Numbered from the stretch's first letter, positions 35,401-47,026 are shown. The stretch is 64,000 nt of DNA from Hygrophila difformis (GCA_030278955.1 JAOANR010000012.1:585858-649857), one strand, 5' to 3'. The notes: a model not told the origin generated them from the letters alone. Program-made: numbers and translations.

Positions 35401-35875
35401 TAAGTCGAATTACCAATTGAATTCGGTCTAGACCGAATTGGCAATTCGAATTGGTAGGACATAAAATAAACTAAGGCATGAAGGGATGGAATGCATACAA
35501 TATGATGTACTAGGTCAATTCGATCTATGGGAGGAATTCGGTCTAAACCGAATTCGCACAAACCGAATTTCTTGTATACCATATGAGAACAATTTTTGCT
35601 ATGTAATTCGGTCTCATGGGCAATTCGTTTTAGACCGAATTACCTAGACCGAATTGCATATAGATTTTAGATAAGGCATTCAACAAATACATTTGCCATG
35701 CAATTCCATTCTCATGGGCAATTCGGTTTAGACCGAATTGCCTCAAATCGAATTGCATGTCTTTTCTCACTTAAAAGATATTTTGAGCTCACTAGTACAG
35801 GTTCGGTTTATACTGTGTGGTTCATGATGGATAAGATTTACCAAATCCTTCATTTCACATCAGTGTCACCTCACA
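32459..35875 (-). repeat. Athila 5' LTR
   Basis: 3417 bp, uninterrupted, aligned throughout to the left copy. Contains the internal fossil PBS (32746-32763) and the palindrome array (35191-35760; perfect dyad at 35420-35439). It stops at 35875 where Mutator-like sequence begins, so the outermost U3 may be lost. Confidence 0.9.
35191..35760. repeat. Nested palindrome array, right Athila LTR
   Basis: Copy of the left-LTR array with the same order of cassettes and a few substitutions, e.g. attcgttttag for the left attcggtttag near 35625. Confidence 0.9.
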
Positions 35876-36208
35876 GTGGGGGTGATAACGAGTCGAGTCG
35901 AGTGGGCTCTTGAAGTAGTTGCAGATTGAGCGAGTGTGGAGATTGAGCGAGTAGATCGTCGCCCCGACTTCAACGTCGACGTCCGCCGCCCGCCGCCCGC
36001 CGCAACGCTAATCATCCAGCTATCACCGTCAAATCGCCCACCACCACCGCCGCAACGCCAGTCTCGCTCAGGCTGTTGGAAGTCCGGCCGCTGCAGCCGA
36101 CGTCACCGCCGAGGCGCCGCATCTCACTGTCGTCGTTTCCCATCGTCACCGCCGCGTCGCCCTGGTTTCTCATCTTTACTACCGTACGGCCGCCGCTGGA
36201 GTGGTGAC

Positions 36209-39200
36209 ATGGAAGGCAACGCCGCCGCCGCTTCCGCATCCGGCGAGGTTAGTGATTTCTTCAGGTGTACATTAGTTTGTTTCCCAATTGCATTTTTGAA
36301 ACTTCTATATCCATATTGTTTTGTTTAGAAAACTGATATAGCCTATTTAAATTCTTAGTCTTTAGGTGTCTTGTAGAATCATTTTTTTATGAGGTTTTGG
36401 TTAGTGATTTCTTCCGCATCCGGCGATTTTTTTTAGTAGAATCATTTTAGAGGTTTTGTTTCAATATTGCCCTATCCATTTCAAACACTTTTGAAAATTG
36501 ACGGGAACTATTCCTGTTAGAAGAAAAATTTGGCATATAAATTAATCTGAATGAGTTAGTATTTAATTGAATTAGGTTGGTTTGATAATAATATTAATCA
36601 CCCTATTTTTGTAGTTAGTGAATCAGAATTATTAGACTGGACATTTAGTTTTATTTGTCCTTAGTGAATCAGAATTATTAGATTTGAAACTGGATTAAGC
36701 ATGCTGCAAATTGTAGAAATACGCATTAGCATCACTAGAGTTTGCAATTGTAATATGTAAATTGTTTATGAATTTGATATTCTTGTGGAACTGTGTATAT
36801 AAATATATATATAAATATGCTTAGGTTGCGTGGAGTTGGAAGCGACCAAGGACTAGGCATGTAGCATGTAATATTAACGGATACATTAGACTATTTATTG
36901 TAGAGATTATTAGGAAGGGGCTAAAGGATGCAGGCGGGGAGGATTTAGTAGCTAGGTTCAGGGATTCGTGCTTCGGTCATTTTTTAAGACCGACATGGGA
37001 CACAGGTGCCCCTGGGTACAAAGCCATTCATTCGTTGTTCACCAACGAAGTTATTATACCTGGTGCGGGCTAGGATTTGTTTACCTTTAGGATAGGGGAA
37101 GAATTTATTACTTTCGGTCATCAGGAGTATGCGTTAATCACGGGCCTCCGATTTGGGACAACCGATTTTGATATAAATAGTAGTAGGGCTCATTCACAGC
37201 AGAGTGTGTACACGCGATATTCCGCCGCTGTATCTGTTACGGGGGATAGACTTAAGGATAATTTTGAGAGTGGAGTATTCAAGGGCAGTGCAGAGGACTC
37301 CCTGAAAGTAGCAAAAGTCCTAGCAGCATATTTTCTCGTTTTGGGGTTGGATGGACAAAAGAAAATCCTTGATCATTGGCTGTGGCATTTAGTGGAGGAT
37401 GAGGAACAGTGGGAGTCATTCCCTTGGGGTGCATACAGTTGGGACCGACTACGGCACTACATTCGGGATATACCCATTGTGATAGAAGGACGCAAACTTT
37501 ACCATGTGTATGGTAATTTGTTGGCAGTGCTGGTACGTGTATATATTTATATGCAATTAAATAATCTAAATTAAAAAATGCAAATCCCTGATCATTTTCG
37601 TACATTTGATGAATTTATAATTTTAAATGTACTAGGTATGTGCGGTTGAGGCTGTACCAGATTTGGAGGGACGTGTTGCTGTGAAGATTGATGGAGCTGA
37701 GCTCATCCCGCGGATGACGCGGTATACATTTCCAAGAGGTCATGGGTACGATTACACCGCCTTTTTCGATTCGAAGGTAACAAAATATACCCAAGTTTAA
37801 TCCTAATTTACTACATAGTATCAATCCCTTCTATTAAGTGGCTATGTTTTATGTTTTATGTTTTATTTATTTATTTTTTTTAGAGAAAGTGTATAGAGAG
37901 GTTGGTTCCACGTCCGGAGGAAGCGGGGGCGGTGTATTTACAGCACTTGGGTGTGCCTCTCCCACCATGTGCTCGTTACGTGCATATAGCCGCACCCAAA
38001 AGGCGAAGTAAAGCTCATAAGAACAATAGTGTTCTTGATTTTCATGATGATGATGATGAGGAGGGCGCCGCGCTAGAGCCTGCACGCAAGAGAGTGCGCA
38101 CCCGAGCACATGCGCCTGAGCATGTCCGACAGGGGACGCAAGGTCAGGTTGGGGAGGTGCCAGTTGGGGGGGTACGTGGGGGGACTAAGGGTGATGTCTC
38201 GGGGACGGGCAAAGTTGATGAACGAGCGGACAAAGAAAGGGTAGATGCGCGCACGGATGAGAATGATGCACCCACTGGGAGGGTAGCTCCTGAGCAGGAG
38301 GCTTTATTGCACCGCATTGCATTGATGCTCACTGAGGAGAGACACCACATTACTGGCGATGTGAGGCGGGAGGGAGACCGTGCGCTACAGGGAACGGATC
38401 GTATGAGGGGAGAGATGCGGTAGAGATGCGGAATGAGTTAAACCGGCTGAGGGCAGATATGAAGGATGAATTGGCTAAGCAGAAGGCAGAGATGCTCGGT
38501 GAATTGGCTAAGCAGAAGGATGAGTTAGTTAAACTAAGGGAGGAGAACAGTTTGCTGAAGGAAGAAATTAGGCGGGGTTTTCGAATACTCGGTACGTTGA
38601 TTTAAATTTTTTGTTTTCCTGTAATTGAAATGATCAATTTTATTTTATTTGATTTTTATACTGAGACGATGCAATATATCTTATAATTATGATTTGGTGT
38701 TGTATGTAACAGCTTCCGAGCACCACGCATGTGATGATACAAATGCCCGGATGACACGACCTTACGATCAGATGGTCACTGGTCTGTGCACTTAATATAT
38801 TTAACTGCAGACTGTTTTTAATAACACTTGATGATACAATTAATATTGTGATTATGGTCTGGTGTTGTTGTATGTAACAGATCCAGAGCATCATTCACGT
38901 GATGATACAAATGCCCGGAGGACACGACATTGCGATCAAACGGCCACTGATAATTGTAATAAATATATTTCTAATTTAAATCATGCACTTGATTTGATTT
39001 TTCCTGCTTTGTCTAATCTTTTTAATAAATTATTTTTGCAATTTTTCAATACATCTAAGCTTATAATCGTGGTATGGTCTTGTATGTAACAGCTGTAGAG
39101 CACCGTTCAGGTGATGACACGGCTGCCCAGACTACACCTGATTACAATCACACGGCCTGGGGTACGTGTAATTAATATATTTTCTTGCCACCGTTTTAGA

Positions 39201-41214
39201 TTTCTAATTTAGGAATTAAGGCTTTGTGCAACATTAAACAGGTACTGATCAGAAGTTCAATGAGCACATTGATCTCAAGGCGACTCCTTTATTATTCGAC
39301 ATGAATACAACTCGTATGTGTTATTTTTTTAGTACAAGAAATTATTTTAATCTACCGGTTCTTTTTTATTCGAATACAATTTTTTTGATTTTGGTGACTG
39401 GATTCGCAAAACTCATAACAGCTGATGAGCATCAATTGCCCGTACTCCAAGATTTTAACTTTGCCGATTTTTTGGAGCCTCTGACCACGCGTACGTATTA
39501 TTAAATTTTATGAATACTTGGATGTTATGGTATTTAAAATAACAATTATTTGTTTTACATATAGCAGGTGTCGATGTGAAACATCAATGGCCGGACCTAC
39601 TGGATCCATCTACTAGTCGGTCTATCGATGCCATGGCGACCAGTAAGCTATTTAATGTTTTGTATTTTATTAAACCTAGATATACAAGTGGGTTTACATT
39701 TATCAATCCATTCATGCATGAAACGACAGCCGAGCATCGATCGGGCGGCCACAATGACACAGACCTACCGATTGATCACTCGGGCGGCATCCTCGGTACC
39801 CTCAATGCAATGGTTATGGACTCGGATTGTGTGGTCACCGACGAATTCCCATGCAAACCATCTGCATTTCTACAGTCCCCGTTCATAAGCAATTTAAATA
39901 GACCCAACCGTACACGTGACGTAAGGGATTTTCAGAAATACCTAGACAGTGGTCCACTTGGTGAAAGGTACTTGTATAAAGGTTGCTCGTTACAATCATG
40001 AATAGCTTTTCCCATAGTGAGTCAGGATCTAATTAATTATTTTAACGCAGGTTGAACGTGGGCACGGGATGGGCGGTTGATCCCGCATGGTTCAAAACTA
40101 TGATTAATCCGCTGTCGTGGTATGAGAATGTGGTATGTTATTTTTTTAACTGACTGCCTGTCTCTTATCGTTCAAAACTATAATTTATGTTCAATATCCT
40201 GGATTGGTAAAACCGTTGTTTTAACTGACTGTCTGTCTCTTATCGATATTTACAGCATATCGATGCATACCTGCGGATTATCCAATCCGACCCTGTTTTT
40301 TTGAATATCACTCGGTGTAAAAAAAAATGGAGAGTTATGGCATTATAGACACCTATTTCATGGTTTGTGCATAATTTTTTTTTTTTTTTTTTTGTAGCAT
40401 GTTGCCTTACAATCATCTTAAATGCTTGAACTTCATAATTTTTACTAACACGTATCTTATGTAACAACAGCTTCTCTGCCACAGTCTGTTTTCAAACAAG
40501 TGGGACAAGGCTTTGTTGACCTCTCACAAGCAGATCCACACAGGCTTCAAGCAGCGATAAACTATGTCAGAGGGGAAAGGCCAGACTGGAAACACCAGAA
40601 GCCATGGTGGGAATGTGAAGGGGTAAATGTCGTATTTTTCCTTACATAATTGATTGGACGAATTGAATAGAAAAGCAGGAGCAATATTTACGAAAAGTAA
40701 ATCAGTTATTTAATGCTATTGACCAATAATGCAGGTACTTTCAGTCTGGAACACCGATAAGAATACAGGTAACCACTGGATTGCTACTCGGATAGAATTT
40801 AACTCATCTACAGTAAAAATGCACGACACTATGAAAGCCATACCTAAGCCTGAGTGGGCTCAGCTGCGGGCAGCCCAATCTTACACACTACGGGCGGTGC
40901 TACCATCTTTACTCCATCATGCGGGTTTCTATCAACATAAGCCCGATATTATTATGAACAAGGATAAATTTGGGAGGATTGTTTTTTCATTGTCCCGGGC
41001 AGACCCAGATTGGTGTTACCCGCAGAAGGATGGTTCGTCATGTGGCCCTTACTCAGTTCATACGATCCATGAGATACTTCAAGGTAGGCTGCATACCGTG
41101 GACGACATAAGACCTATTCGCTTCGCACAAGCTCTGGCCGTGTGGCGCTTTGGTGAGCCTAAAGACAACGTGCCAGAATTTTGGAAGGCACTTATGGTTG
41201 CAGGTTGGTTCTAA
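36209..41214 (+). pseudogene. DUF1985-Ulp1 (C48) protease gene of the MULE, about 15 exons, lightly damaged
   Basis: Ulp1 enzymes are cysteine proteases acting on SUMO; MULE-borne versions have unknown targets. Exon 1 36209-36247 (Ala-rich, GC-rich); exon 2 36825-37532 carries DUF1985 (CFGHFLRPTWD, then ITGLRFG); exon 3 37636-37776; exon 4 37884-38591 is acidic then coiled coil. Next come small exons 38713-38781, 38881-38949, 39093-39161, 39242-39313, 39422-39490, 39568-39642 and 39730-39969. Then come about 40051-40133, about 40255-40320, 40471-40623, and the catalytic exon about 40735-41214. The last has the triad His (GNHWIA), Asp (KMHDTM) and Cys (DGSSCGPYS), plus the upstream Gln of PQKDGSS. 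Damage: in-frame TAG at 37071-37073 in DUF1985, and an 11-bp duplication at about 38411-38432 shifting exon 4. One duplicated exon (38949) lacks a GT donor. Confidence 0.8.
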
Positions 41215-41684
41215 TTTAAATTGGATTTTTATTTCGTTCAAGTGTTGTGCGCTATATTTTAGAGTTTTATGCTTGGTTAGCAGGTGACGATGGAGGTCAA
41301 GGAAAATGAATTCAATTTATCAGGTGTGCATTAGTTTGTTTCCCAATTGCATGGGTGCTCCACCAGTGAGCCTTGTTCCATGTCCTCAGCTCTCAAGAGG
41401 CCTTTGCACCATTAGACAACACACACTGTTGACAACTTTGTGCATACCGGAAGCTAAAATGATGCATGTCATATGGTTGAAAAAAATGTTAAACATTATC
41501 TTTATCAATTGTATATAGGTTGATTATTTTTAATAAATATTGTATGGCCTCAAGTATACTGCATACAGGCAAATACTTCTTTTAGGAGAATTATTTATTT
41601 GGCTATACGAACTGAAGTGTCAAAAAAGGGGCACTTTCATGCAATAAGTGAGGTATCAACTAGAAAATTTTCACCACTTGTAAA
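41215..41684 (+). other. Convergent intergenic spacer of the MULE
   Basis: Between the stops of the Ulp1 and transposase genes. A stretch of about 30 bp at 41317-41351 repeats sequence from intron 1 of the Ulp1 gene (36262-36294). The rest is AT-rich and unremarkable. Confidence 0.6.
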
Positions 41685-44600
41685 TTAAAAAGTAGGTTCT
41701 TCGTTCAAATCAAAATGCCCCCGCATAGGACATTTTGGTGCGGTGTGGCCTTCTATTTTGCAAATCCTACACTTCTTGGGTCTACGTCTTCTTTCACCCA
41801 TGTTCTCCCTAGGCATTTCTTCACGCGGTGGCATCTCGACAGTGCATCTTTTTGTGTTATGGCCTATTGCTCCACACCTGCGACATTTTTGTGTCTTACG
41901 TCCACGGTTTGATTTTTCTGGTCCGCTGGGGTATCTCGACATCTTTGGCCTCCCGGCCTGCCTTGGATTGTCAGGGGGTAAGCATTTCATGTCACTTATT
42001 GCACTTGGCACTGCCCAATCATCCTTGCATGGAACTGGAGTGATAATACCACTCCACATTTCACGTAGGTTCTCCAACTTATAATGTTCATCCACATACA
42101 CGTGTGGTGTATGTTTCAGCTTCCTGCAATATTTGAATGACAATATCATATTTTATAAATGAGCAACAATTTACAATAAACTGTAAATCATACCTAATGA
42201 CTGCAGCAGCGTGGACACATGGGATCAACTCGTGTTGGCAAACATTGCAAGAACACATTTTTTCATCCAAATTAACCTTGTACGTGTTGTACTGATGCTT
42301 TACCCGATATTCTACACTTGAGAGTCGATTAACCTCTAGTTTTGAGCCAGCATTCATAGACGCGCGCAGTTTCACCGTCGTATATTCCGTAAGATAGGTT
42401 TCGCTCCTCATGGCCTGATCGTACCGATAGGCGAACCATTTCTCAACAATACACCTAGCAGCTTCTAGACATGAACATACAGGTAACCGTCTAGCCCACA
42501 GTAATGCACTGTTCATGCTCTCCACAATATTCGTTGTCATGATATCGTATCGACGTACCTAACAAAAAAAGTAATGGGTATAAATAACTGAACTAAAAAA
42601 TGGTGGACTATAAAAAGTTGCACCATTTAAATAATAAAACAATTCAAATAAAAATAATACAATTTAAAAGATATTAAAAGAAAGAAACTTTCAAATAAAA
42701 AATAATAAACTTAACAATTCTAATATAAAAAAAAATACCTAGTAAAAGGATGTAAGATAAAAAATTCTAACTAAAAAAAAAATTAGCAAACTGTTAAAAA
42801 TTAGGTGCTTATAGATAAGCTAGTCAGCTTTAAAAAATAATACTTGATGAAAATAAAAATAATTTAACACTTTTAACGTTAAAAAAGAAAAGAACTAAAA
42901 TAGTGAACTTTTTTCCTTCTGTATGATTTTGAATAGCTTGTTTTTGGTTGATATTATTTTTTATTTTTTTATTTTTAAAAAATAACAGCTTGGATGAAAT
43001 ATAAAATTATTTATAAAAATAATACAATTTAAAGATGTTAAGCTGTGAAAATAGTACCGGACATCTGATGCGAGCAAACCGTTCTTCACCAACTGAAATC
43101 TTTAGGTGTCGTGCTGCTGCTGGACAATATCCTTCCAAATCTGTCATTACTTTGTTGTAATCGGATTCAATGTAGCTTCTCGCAGCACGATTAAACAGTT
43201 CAACCACATGTGTCCCATACTTCGAAAGGTTTTCTGAATGTGATATATGCATAGGGCATGATGCGCATCGGGGAATACCTCCGTAACTGCTCCAGGAATG
43301 GATGCCGATCCATCTGATACTATCAACATCCCTCTGCGGCTGGGCAGTGATAGCTTCAGATGCTGCATGAACCATGTCCACGAATCTAAATCCTCCACGT
43401 CCCCAATACCGAATGCAAGTGGAAATATTTGGTTGTTTGCATCCTTTGTCACGGCCACAAATAGTACTCCCCGATACTTTGATTTCAAGTGTGTTGCATC
43501 TACTGCGATGTATGGCCTGGCACTAGAAAATCCAACAATCGACCCCCCCAGCGCCATAAATGCGTACTTAAACTGATTGGTACTTTTGTCAACCATTAGA
43601 TCCACAATTGTACCAGGATTAGCTTCCCGCAGCACAAAAAGGTACTTAGGCAAATCCTTAAAAGACTGATCCTCAGAACCATATGTGGCTTCAATTCGGT
43701 AGTCCCTTATTCTGCGGCTCATTGCATAGCTAACCTGTAATAAACACATCCCCAAATATTTAATTACTTTTAAAAAAACAAAACAAACTAAATAATAAAC
43801 TTAAAAAATTATTATATATGATGATATTTCTAACCCGTAATCCATGTGTGTTCAAAAGTTCCTTCCGCACTGCTTCTGGGATCATAAATTGCCCTTTCGT
43901 CACTATCTGATTTGCAATAATCTCACCTAACTGTCGGGCTGGTAATGTGTGTGCTGCACCCCTAGTCGGGTTGAACTCGCATGTATGCTCCACGAACTGA
44001 TACACACTCTCCAAGTAGAAGATGATCCGGATGCTCGTACTTTAAAAGCACAATCATCGTGGCGACACTTAATCCAATACCGAGACGGTTCAGATTTCTC
44101 AGTCCGGAATCCTATATTGTTTCCAAGTAGATATTGCACTACTTTATTCTTCAGTTTATCCTTTGTCGGAAAGACTGATCCGATGCCCAAACCTTGTTGC
44201 CTATACGGATCAAATCGTTCGTCCGTAACATCCACCGGAGGTACAAAATCAAGCTGCTCGGGCAGTATCCACCTATCATGTTGGGATCCAACTCCTGCGT
44301 TCTCGTCTGCTCCATCATAGTATCTGCAAGGCTCTACTTCGGGGATTCCTGACGTGTTTTCCAATTGTTTGAACGGAATATTGAGTCCTCTCGATCGACA
44401 TACGAATGGGCACGAATCATAAAAGTCTTCCATCTCCTCCCACATTTTTTCATCGTCCTCCAAATCCTCTATTTCCTCTTCTACATCTTCCCCATTGTCA
44501 TCCTCTTCAGCAACATACTCCGGATCTGGATCACTGTTACTATCATTATCATCACCATAAATAATTTCTTCTCCTCCATCACCACCATCGGCAACAACTT

Positions 44601-44940
44601 CATCATTCTTAAACATATCATTACTACCATCGGCAATAACTTCCTCATCCATAAACATATCAACACTACCATCAGCAACAACTTCATCGTTCTTAAACAT
44701 ATCATCAATGTACTCTCTACTAACATTATCACCACCAAACATTTTTTCTTCCTTATCTCCTACATTGGAAATATTTTTTTCCACACCACCATATTCTCCA
44801 TTGTCAAAAACTCCATCAACATTAATAAAAGGTGTTCCGAAAATACTATCATACAGATTGGATAATGATGATACCTCTGCTCCATGATGGGGGGGCATTT
44901 GTGATGAGGAGGATGACATTTCTTTCTTCCATTGGAACAT
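41685..44940 (-). pseudogene. mudrA-like: MuDR-type MULE transposase, four exons
   Basis: Exon 1 43835-44940: acidic N terminus with three near-copies of a 14-residue unit (DMFKNDEVVADGS type), a longer Asp/Glu stretch, then the MuDR plug domain (FPTKDKLKNKVVQYLLG, DDCAFKVRAS). Exon 2 43058-43734: MULE DDE transposase with YIAVDATHLKSKYRG and LIVSDGSASI. Exon 3 42194-42558: NIVESMNSALLWARRLP and the SWIM zinc finger CSCNVCQHELIPCVHA. Exon 4 41685-42123: two zinc knuckles (CRRCGAIGHNTKRC, CRICKIEGHTAPKC) and a C-terminal FDLNEEP, matching the DLNxxP form of the EAR repression motif. Frame damage: a GT duplication near 44005 (exon 1), and one A missing near 43232 (exon 2). Catalytic residues are readable. 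Confidence 0.85.
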
Positions 44941-45117
44941 ATTTTCTTAATGCAAATATTATAAATTTTTCAGTGTTTTTGATTTCAAAACAGTAAGAAA
45001 AAATGATCTTGATCCATTATTAAACAATTCTTCCGAATTACATATTCACATTAAATGTCTCAACAACAATATTTAATGCCTCAACAACCTTAAAAATTCA
45101 CTACCAGGTAGTTTCAA

Positions 45118-45430
45118 TCGTTCACTCGGTGGTGTTGAGTGGTGTTGAGTGCCACTCGTCCACTCGTAGGGTTGTGAGTGCCACTCTTATGATTATGAGT
45201 GCCACTCCTCCACTCCTAAGGTTGTGAGTGCCACTCGTCCACTCCTAAGGTTGTGAGTGCCACTCATATGATTCTGAGTGCCACTCGTCCACTCGGTGTT
45301 CAAGTCCAAAACTTTGTTCCATTTTTTCACTCGCTCCACCGATCAAGTCCAAAATTTTGCTCCACTCGTCCACTCGTTTGCCCCTCGTTGTTTGTTCGAT
45401 TGCCACTCGGTGTTCTCGATTGCCACTCGG
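45118..45430. repeat. Tandem GAGTG/CACTC repeats near the right MULE end
   Basis: From 45129 to about 45300 a unit of roughly 30 bp (gttgtgagtgccactcgtccactcctaag type, shortened here) recurs about six times, each containing the dyad gagtg-cactc. Further CACTCG motifs follow to 45430. The left MULE end (35887-35950) has CGAGT motifs in the opposite sense. Confidence 0.8.
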
Positions 45431-45548
45431 CTATAGTTCGATTGTCACTCCTAACAACCTATTGTTGGGGGCAAAAAAAGAGTTTTCCTTATCATGTGGG
45501 TGAGGAAGATTTACACTATTTAAATAGGATAGAATTGTCACTCCCCCA

Positions 45549-46356
45549 AAAAAAATAGGAGGACAGAGTATTAAGGCATGGGTGATATTTTTGTTTACCA
45601 AATCGTCTTTGAAAATTGTTTGCTGTTGGTTACTGCCAAAACTTGTCTGCTTGCTTGCTACTTGGGGTGCGGAAATTAGACCGGTCACTTGTTAATGGGG
45701 CAATTTATAGAAGCCAAAGTGAGTCCTAGCAGATTTGTGGAAAAATGCAATCCTTGTTAAATCTTGCTTGGAACAGATTTGAAAATTGGAGGAAAAAATC
45801 TTGGATAAATTAATTTGAGTCAAATTTTAAATCCAAATGTGAAGCTTGTGGGATATGGCAAATATTTGATGATTATTTGCTCTAAGTTTAAAATTGATAT
45901 AAGATCTCGATGCGGATACAGAGTTTGAAGTTTAAGTTTGATTAAACAAATCCACATCAAGGTTCATGCGCATCAAATCAATTTTCAATGAAGTGAAGAT
46001 TCTACCAAATTAGGTGGAGTTAGTTCGAATCTTGCCACATGAAATATTTGGCAAATCTGAAAAACCAAAAGAGCAAAGAGCAAATCCGGAAGAAAAAAAA
46101 ATAAAAAAAAAAGCGAGGCCCAACAAAAAAAAATTGGCCTAGAGGAACAAAAAAAAGGAAAAGGATGAGATAAAAATTCATGAGCCCAACGGGTACCAAC
46201 AATGCTGACAAGGCCCAAGCAGAAGATGGCAACGAGTAAAAAAATATATATTCCAAAGCCAAGCAAAATGGGATAGATATAAAAAAAAAAATATTTCGAG
46301 ACTCGTTCACGTCTCAAATATTTTATTTCGCCCTAAACAAGTCTCGAGGGGGCATC
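45549..46356 (+). other. Tat 3' non-coding region and polypurine tract
   Basis: No coding domain. Ends in cgagggggcatc directly before the 3' LTR, the expected polypurine tract (core 46346-46352). A-rich homopolymers at 46094-46135 and 46280-46292. The junction with the MULE near 45460-45548 is not sharp. Confidence 0.65.
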
Positions 46357-47026
46357 TGTAAACACGTGAAATTTATTCGCCACTGAAAATGCGACACGTG
46401 TAATTTTAAATATTAATGTAATTATTTTTAAGCATTTTAAATAAATTAAATGCTTGAAATAATTATTAATATTTATTGGGCTATTTGATTAATAATCCAA
46501 ATAGACCTATGTTGGGCCAATGTGGACAAGTCTAAATGAAAGACCCACAAGCTTATGATCCAATGGACATTTGAAGTAGGCCAGTCCATGGAAATTAGTT
46601 AATGTGCACAAGAGGCTCACATGTTTCATGACCCGATGGATACGTGGATTGGACCAGCCCATTAAAATGGCCCACCGTCCACCATTTTTCCTCTATAAAT
46701 AGAGGTGTCCCTGCACACATTAGGGTTACTTCTTCACTTCCAGACATACATCTTCATACCCTAATCACTCTCAAGACTCAAACACTTGAGATCTACAGCA
46801 ACAAAACGCTGCAGAAATTCCAAGAAGCCGAAGAAGAAGCACCAAAAAGCATCTCGACGTCTTCAAGGTTGGAGGAATCAAAGGAGTAACAGAAGTCGAA
46901 CACTCATATCGTGTGATCTTCACATATTTCTTTTAAATTCATTGAAATTCTCTGTAATTGTAGACATTTCTTGTGAAATTAATAAAATTATTTTGCAGTT
47001 TCTGTCTACGCATTTTTGCACCTACA
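46357..47026 (+). repeat. Tat 3' LTR
   Basis: 670 bp, aligned to 7666-8346 with about nine substitutions by eye and an approximately 10-bp deletion near 46612. Ends cacctaca followed by TSD agtag. Confidence 0.92.

Larger units (their letters stand above)
12947..35875 (-). mobile_element. Athila-lineage Ty3/gypsy retrotransposon carrying an F-box gene
   Basis: Minus-strand element. The 5' LTR is 32459-35875, gag-pol is 32313 down to 26324, then a 6.8-kb post-pol region reaches the 3' LTR (12947-19511, interrupted). The RT has FMDDFSVYG, diagnostic of Athila; the PBS matches tRNA-Asp. Athila elements usually have an env-like frame after pol; here that space holds palindrome arrays and an F-box gene. 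No TSD is found: cgtat precedes the left LTR, but gtggg follows the right one. The outer end of the right LTR is therefore probably missing, and the true LTR may extend past 19511 on the left. Confidence 0.88.
35876..45548. mobile_element. Mutator-like element with transposase and DUF1985-Ulp1 genes (Kaonashi/KI type)
   Basis: Contains a MuDR-type transposase gene (minus) convergent with a DUF1985-Ulp1 gene (plus), the combination known from plant ULP-carrying MULEs. Ends are approximate: the left begins gtgggggtgataacgag right at the Athila LTR, and the right may end at gtcactccccca (45537-45548), giving weakly matching GGGGG-containing ends. No long terminal inverted repeats or 9-bp TSD could be confirmed. 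CGAGTG-type motifs cluster near both ends in inverted orientation. Confidence 0.75.
7666..47026 (+). mobile_element. Tat-lineage Ty3/gypsy retrotransposon, host of the internal nest
   Basis: LTRs at 7666-8346 and 46357-47026 flank a PBS, gag, protease and RT on the left and a short 3' non-coding region with a polypurine tract on the right. TSD agtag lies on both sides in the Copia-1 LTR. The RT has the YVDDLVVK and FGVSSGKFLGF motifs and the RLG-repeat linker typical of the Tat group. The coding part stops at 12946 inside RNase H where the Athila LTR begins, and no integrase is found before the 3' end, so the element has lost sequence as well as gained insertions. By eye its LTRs differ at about 1-2 percent of sites plus a small deletion. 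Confidence 0.9.

Noticed and set aside
35936..36240. Independent GC-rich gene at the left MULE end
   Set aside because: The ATG at 36209 and donor at 36247 fit exon 1 of the Ulp1 gene in phase with exon 2; the upstream GC-rich stretch is better read as its leader.
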